Below are positions 60,719-64,000 of a stretch of DNA of 64,000 nucleotides, piece after piece. The position numbers were made by a program, and so were the translations under genes. Position 1 is the first letter of the stretch. Each line of letters starts with the position of its first letter. Location: contig NZ_NKFP01000006.1 in NCBI RefSeq assembly GCF_002215035.1, positions 3,687,080-3,751,079 on the forward strand, given 5' to 3'. The DNA comes from Leptolyngbya ohadii IS1 (GTDB lineage: Bacteria; Cyanobacteriota; Cyanobacteriia; Elainellales; Elainellaceae). The notes beneath the pieces are model-generated. The model was not told the DNA's origin. It was given only the letters and a program-made list of their open reading frames with translations, and ran no database searches.

Positions 60719-61541
60719 ATCGATGCAACGGTAACAATAAAATAAAAGCGCGATAGACGATTCGCGATAACGAAAACCGTGACACTAGTTAAAAACTAAT
60801 GCCTGCAATGCCACTCTTTTTTGCTAGAAACGTCGCTAGAAATAGTTGCGGCGATCGAACGTAAAAGCTACTGCAAGCTTTAAAGAATTCGCTTCTATTT
60901 TTCAATAGAGAACTCTAATTCTTCTCCACCCTTTTTCACCTTTTTCTACCCAGCGAGGTTACGAGCAGATACGGATCTGCGCCCTTTTCAAAGAATTCTG
61001 TTTTCAAGAACTTCTAAGAAAAAAGCCGTATCACAAAATAGAATCTTTCGATCGCTAAACAAGAAATAACGCCTGACTAATCCAACTGGATGAATTAAGC
61101 TGGTTTAACCCTACAGTCAGCTTTTCAAAATTTAGGGAAAACTCCAATAAGATGAATTACTACGAAAGTTATCCTTCCAACTTCTGATAAAAAGAATTTC
61201 CAGATATCCCTCCAGGGATAGAAAAGGCATAAAGTGTAAAGGTACTTAACAAATCACGAGTCTCAGCAATTCAAAAAGTCTCTAAAAGCACAATAGGAAG
61301 GGTAAAGCTTTTACGGTAACAGGCTTAATCGAAACCGAACGATCCTAGCCTCAGTGCTTTGCTCCCTACACCAGAACACTAGACTTCAACAAATCTTTCA
61401 GGCTAAAGCCCTCTGTAGAAAGTAGCTTGCTCTCCCCCAGGTAGCCAACGCAAAACTGGGTCTCATTGCTCCCTAATTCAAAACCTTCTGCCTCCGCAAA
61501 AAGCGATCGAATTTAAGGAGTAACCAGACCCAGTTCTTGAA
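60719..61541. other. 823-bp gene-free region between the porin and cpcG genes
   Basis: AT-rich, with no coding frame that I can support. It must hold the porin promoter. A 10-bp inverted repeat AACTGGGTCT (61454-61463) / AGACCCAGTT (61526-61535) spans 82 bp in the region that would be the 3' UTR of the linker operon. Confidence 0.55.
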
Positions 61542-61558
61542 ATCAGCCTGAAGCTGAT
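61542..61558 (-). terminator. Hairpin following the cpcG stop codon
   Basis: ATCAGC (61542-61547) and GCTGAT (61553-61558) pair across 5 nt, 16 bp after the cpcG stop on the minus strand, followed by TTTCAAG in sense direction. It is placed properly for the end of the linker operon, but the T-run is short. Confidence 0.5.
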
Positions 61559-61574
61559 GGGTTAACTCAGCACC

Positions 61575-62336
61575 TTAGCGTCTGCCGCGGTAGGGTACTT
61601 TGTTGAGGTAATCAATGTCAGATGCCCGGATAGACTGAGCATAGTTGCCCGTTGCGGCGATCGAAGAAGCCATATCGCGATACTTGCGGGGGTCGCCTTC
61701 TTGAAGCTGACGCTCCTGGAATTTGCGGCTGTAGAACTTCTCGACCACAAAGCGCCAGTCGGTCTTGACGGTGCCCACGGTTTCGCGGAAGTCTTCGCCG
61801 TAGCGAGGCGTCACCAGATTGAACGGACGACCTTCCATCCGCTTGCGCTGGTAGGGCACGGTGCTATCGCCAAATGCCTGGGTGTACTCGTCGCTGTCCA
61901 GCAGGGCATCAATGAAACCATACAAGCCCTTCGTGGCGATCGTGATCGACCAAGCGATCTTCTCGTCTTGATTGTAGGCAGAACGACCCAGCAGGCGGCG
62001 CAGGCAGACATCCACCAGACGGTAGTTATCGTTTACCTCAACGACCTGGCTGTAGAACCGCTCCGACTTGGCTAAGCCGCGAACAAAATCGCGCACGCTG
62101 ATCGCCCGATTCTTCAGCTGGGATTCCAGCGCAGGCTGGCGGTTAAACCTGAGGGTCTGATGTTCGCTGAACACCTGACGGTAGCAAGCCCAGATGATTT
62201 CCTCCATTTCCGAATTAGAGGCAGCATCTTCAAGGCGATAGATATAGGGGGTATCTTCGTTTTGATCGGACGTGCCAAAGCTCTCGACACGGTGGTTTTG
62301 TGTGGTTGGTCTGTATGCAAGCAAGGGCAATGCCAT
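61575..62336 (-). CDS. cpcG: Phycobilisome rod-core linker polypeptide CpcG
   Basis: This encodes 253 residues. It attaches phycocyanin rods to the allophycocyanin core. The N-terminal linker domain (Pfam PBS_linker_poly, ~20-150) begins [20 protein letters not shown] and contains [32 protein letters not shown] and [18 protein letters not shown]. The C-terminal part is soluble ([15 protein letters not shown]), as in the core-binding CpcG1 type. A strong ribosome site (GAGGGAG) precedes the ATG. Two further linker genes lie upstream on the same strand, so it is the last gene of an operon and is followed by a hairpin. Confidence 0.95.
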   Translation of the reverse strand: MALPLLAYRPTTQNHRVESFGTSDQNEDTPYIYRLEDAASNSEMEEIIWACYRQVFSEHQTLRFNRQPALESQLKNRAISVRDFVRGLAKSERFYSQVVEVNDNYRLVDVCLRRLLGRSAYNQDEKIAWSITIATKGLYGFIDALLDSDEYTQAFGDSTVPYQRKRMEGRPFNLVTPRYGEDFRETVGTVKTDWRFVVEKFYSRKFQERQLQEGDPRKYRDMASSIAATGNYAQSIRASDIDYLNKVPYRGRR

Positions 62337-62527
62337 GCTAGAACTCCCTCATGTAGACTTGGTGGACTATGTAAACGTGATGTGCAAAATCGGGTTTATC
62401 TCAACTGGGGCTGTGCGGTTCAGCGTCCATTAGGCTTATTATCCCGTGGAATGGCGCGATCTGAATAGCTTTCACCATCCTGAAACACGATCGCTTTAGC
62501 CGATTTCAGCTTTCGCTAATTTCAGCT

Positions 62528-63265
62528 TTAACCGATCGCTCCTGTGAGGCTAGAAGCCAGTAGCGTGATCGCACAGAGCAGGAACAGCAGCAGCAAAACG
62601 CCGCTCACCCGACCCCAGTTAATTCCCTTCAGGAATTGTGCCGTGTTAAAGGGCTTGTCGAAGTCCAGCGTGAACCGACCCACCGGAACATAAGCTCTCG
62701 GCTGCGGCAGTTTATCCCGATAGTCTGCGCCATAGCGGGGCGTAAAGCTAAAGGGACGATCGCTCAGGCGTTTCCGCTGATAGGGAACGACCGTATCGCC
62801 GAAGTTGCGCGTATATTCCTCGCTGTCGATTAGAGCATCGACAAACTGATGCCAGCCCTTGGTCGCAATTTGCACCGACCAGGCGATTTCCTCTTCCCGG
62901 TTGTAGGGTGCCCGTCCCAGCAATCGCTTCAGGCACATTTCCACCAGACGGTAGTTATTGTTCGGTTCAACGACCAGACGGTAAAACCGCTCAGACTTTG
63001 CCAGTCCCCGCACGAAGTCGCGCACGCTAATCGATCGATTCTTCAACTGCGTCTCCAGCGTCACCTGACGGTTAAACTGAAGCATTTCCTGCTCGTTAAA
63101 TACCTGCCGATAGGCAGCCCGAATCAGAGCCTCCCGATCGTCGGGCGTGGTCGCGTCTTCCAAGCGGTAAACATAGGGCGAGTCTTCGTTCTGGTCAGCC
63201 GTGCCGAAACTGGACACCCGCTGATTCTGTGTCGTGGGCTTGTACTCCAGCAAAGGTAGGGACAT
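62528..63265 (-). CDS. cpcL: Membrane-anchored linker CpcL (CpcG2-type)
   Basis: This encodes 245 residues. The N-terminal linker domain is like CpcG ([48 protein letters not shown]). Unlike CpcG, the C-terminus is a single membrane helix, [21 protein letters not shown], after a short [14 protein letters not shown] neck. This is the signature of CpcL, which builds core-less rods that deliver energy mainly to photosystem I. AGGAGA lies upstream of the ATG. It is between two CpcG-type genes on the same strand, so soluble and anchored linkers are co-transcribed. Confidence 0.93.
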   Translation of the reverse strand: MSLPLLEYKPTTQNQRVSSFGTADQNEDSPYVYRLEDATTPDDREALIRAAYRQVFNEQEMLQFNRQVTLETQLKNRSISVRDFVRGLAKSERFYRLVVEPNNNYRLVEMCLKRLLGRAPYNREEEIAWSVQIATKGWHQFVDALIDSEEYTRNFGDTVVPYQRKRLSDRPFSFTPRYGADYRDKLPQPRAYVPVGRFTLDFDKPFNTAQFLKGINWGRVSGVLLLLFLLCAITLLASSLTGAIG

Positions 63266-63657
63266 ATAATTCTCCTGATTCTCTAGGTAACTGCGTGATT
63301 CTAGATGTGTGAATCCAGATGTGTGAGTCTAAATGTTCGATGTCGATGAGTTTTGTAGATGAGTCTTGCAGACAGGTCATACATATCTCTTGCGGCGATC
63401 GAATTTTTCTCAAGACAGCAGGCAAGAGATCAGTGAGGAGGTTTCAGCGAGGAGGTTTCAGCTTCTCAAATTTCCCACAGTTAGTTACTGGATTTACCCA
63501 GATTCTTAGTCAGGTGGACTTCACTCCTGAAGCCCCTAATCCCCCAAGCATGGGGGACTTTGAAGCCGCAAGTTTTTTCTGCAAGACAGTTTTTCCTGCG
63601 AGACAGTCTTTCCTGCGAGACAGAGTAGCTTGATTTCGGGCAACTAACCGATCGCCT
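63266..63657. repeat. Repeat-bearing 392-bp gap between linker genes
   Basis: It contains a GGAGGTTTCAG word twice (63439-63449, 63454-63464), a TCCCCC-AAGCAT-GGGGGA hairpin of the interspersed family (63540-63557) and a run of TTTCCTGCGAGACAGTC-like copies (63577-63630). No coding frame is convincing. Such a gap within one operon may cause processing or partial termination that adjusts linker ratios. Confidence 0.6.
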
Positions 63658-64000
63658 CTACCGTACCGGGAAGCTCGCCGTGGGACTGACCGAAACGTAG
63701 GTGTCTGGCTTGCTATCGCGGCTCATATCGGGGATTTGAATGTTCCGCGTACTGACGGGGGTCATTTGCTTCGGCGTCACCTTGATCGATCGCGCCATTT
63801 CCAGGAAGTTCTTCACATCGCCCCACTTATACCGCTCCGACTCCAGACGATCGCGCCAGTAGTCGCCATAGCGAGGCGTTACCAGGTTGAACGGACGATC
63901 CTTATAGCGACGACGCTGGTAGGGCACGGTGTTATCGCCAAAGGCAGTGCTGTACTCTTCGCTGTCTAGCAGGGCATCCGCAAAGCGATCGAATCCCTCG
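63658..64000 (-). CDS. cpcG: Third phycobilisome rod-core linker CpcG, N-terminus beyond window
   Basis: The minus-strand frame is open from the right edge to the stop at 63658-63660 and codes 113 residues: [40 protein letters not shown], then a C-terminal region without a membrane helix ([14 protein letters not shown], ending [15 protein letters not shown]). The linker-domain end ([11 protein letters not shown]) matches CpcG at 61575. It is the soluble type by its tail. It lies 392 bp upstream of cpcL on the same strand. Confidence 0.9.
   Translation of the reverse strand, partial: EGFDRFADALLDSEEYSTAFGDNTVPYQRRRYKDRPFNLVTPRYGDYWRDRLESERYKWGDVKNFLEMARSIKVTPKQMTPVSTRNIQIPDMSRDSKPDTYVSVSPTASFPVR

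Overview
The window is a stretch of a cyanobacterial chromosome. Three phycobilisome rod-core linker genes lie at its right end, GCGATCGC-type (HIP1) octamers occur throughout, and short G-rich tandem repeats of the kind known from cyanobacteria are scattered between and inside genes. Most genes are core housekeeping genes (polA, hisC, ribD, murI, murF, birA, hemC, glgA, rlmN, rnc, rpsU), mixed with many multidomain signalling proteins. I see no transposase, integrase, CRISPR array or prophage, and no convincing tRNA or rRNA gene.

Layout, left to right. 1-5 kb: a Mg-type P-type ATPase cut by the left edge, a hemerythrin-domain protein and hisC. 5-10.7 kb: a tightly overlapping minus-strand operon of an RsbQ-like alpha/beta hydrolase followed by two hybrid histidine kinases. 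11.6-19.2 kb: polA, a family 2 glycosyltransferase, a methyltransferase, an exported SH3-like protein, a PuuE-type allantoinase and a GNAT acetyltransferase. 19.3-20.1 kb: two tandemly duplicated acidic lipoprotein genes, each preceded by an RNA hairpin. 20-28 kb: ribD, an RsbU-type PP2C phosphatase, a PaiB-like protein, a free-standing fatty acyl-AMP ligase and a large membrane protein. 28-33 kb: a 33-residue membrane peptide, murI, a Na+/H+ antiporter, a nitrilase-family amidase, an FHA protein and rpsU. 33.8-34.8 kb: a perfect palindrome of about 1 kb that truncates murF at its 5' end and supplies a second, inverted murF fragment. 35-48 kb: an M23 peptidase, birA, a YfiH-type oxidoreductase, a small holin-like membrane protein, hemC, glgA, a GT4 glycosyltransferase, an Sfp-type phosphopantetheinyl transferase, rlmN, an aldo/keto reductase and rnc. 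48.6-58.6 kb: a signalling block with three sensor kinases, CheB, CheR and an AlkA-type glycosylase. 58.7-60.7 kb: an SLH/OprB-type porin. 61.5-64 kb: cpcG, cpcL (with a C-terminal membrane anchor) and a third, edge-truncated cpcG, presumably the 3' end of a cpc operon.

Five histidine kinases, an RsbU-type phosphatase, an RsbQ homologue, an FHA protein and CheB/CheR make the window rich in signal transduction. The most unusual material is at the DNA level: the murF palindrome; a double-hairpin repeat present in reading frame inside both birA and a glycosyltransferase gene; a G-rich tandem repeat inserted in frame in a kinase ATPase domain between 9-bp direct repeats; and tandem repeats that supply or overlap the stop codons of four unrelated genes. 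All functional calls rest on motif recognition by eye; no database search was run.
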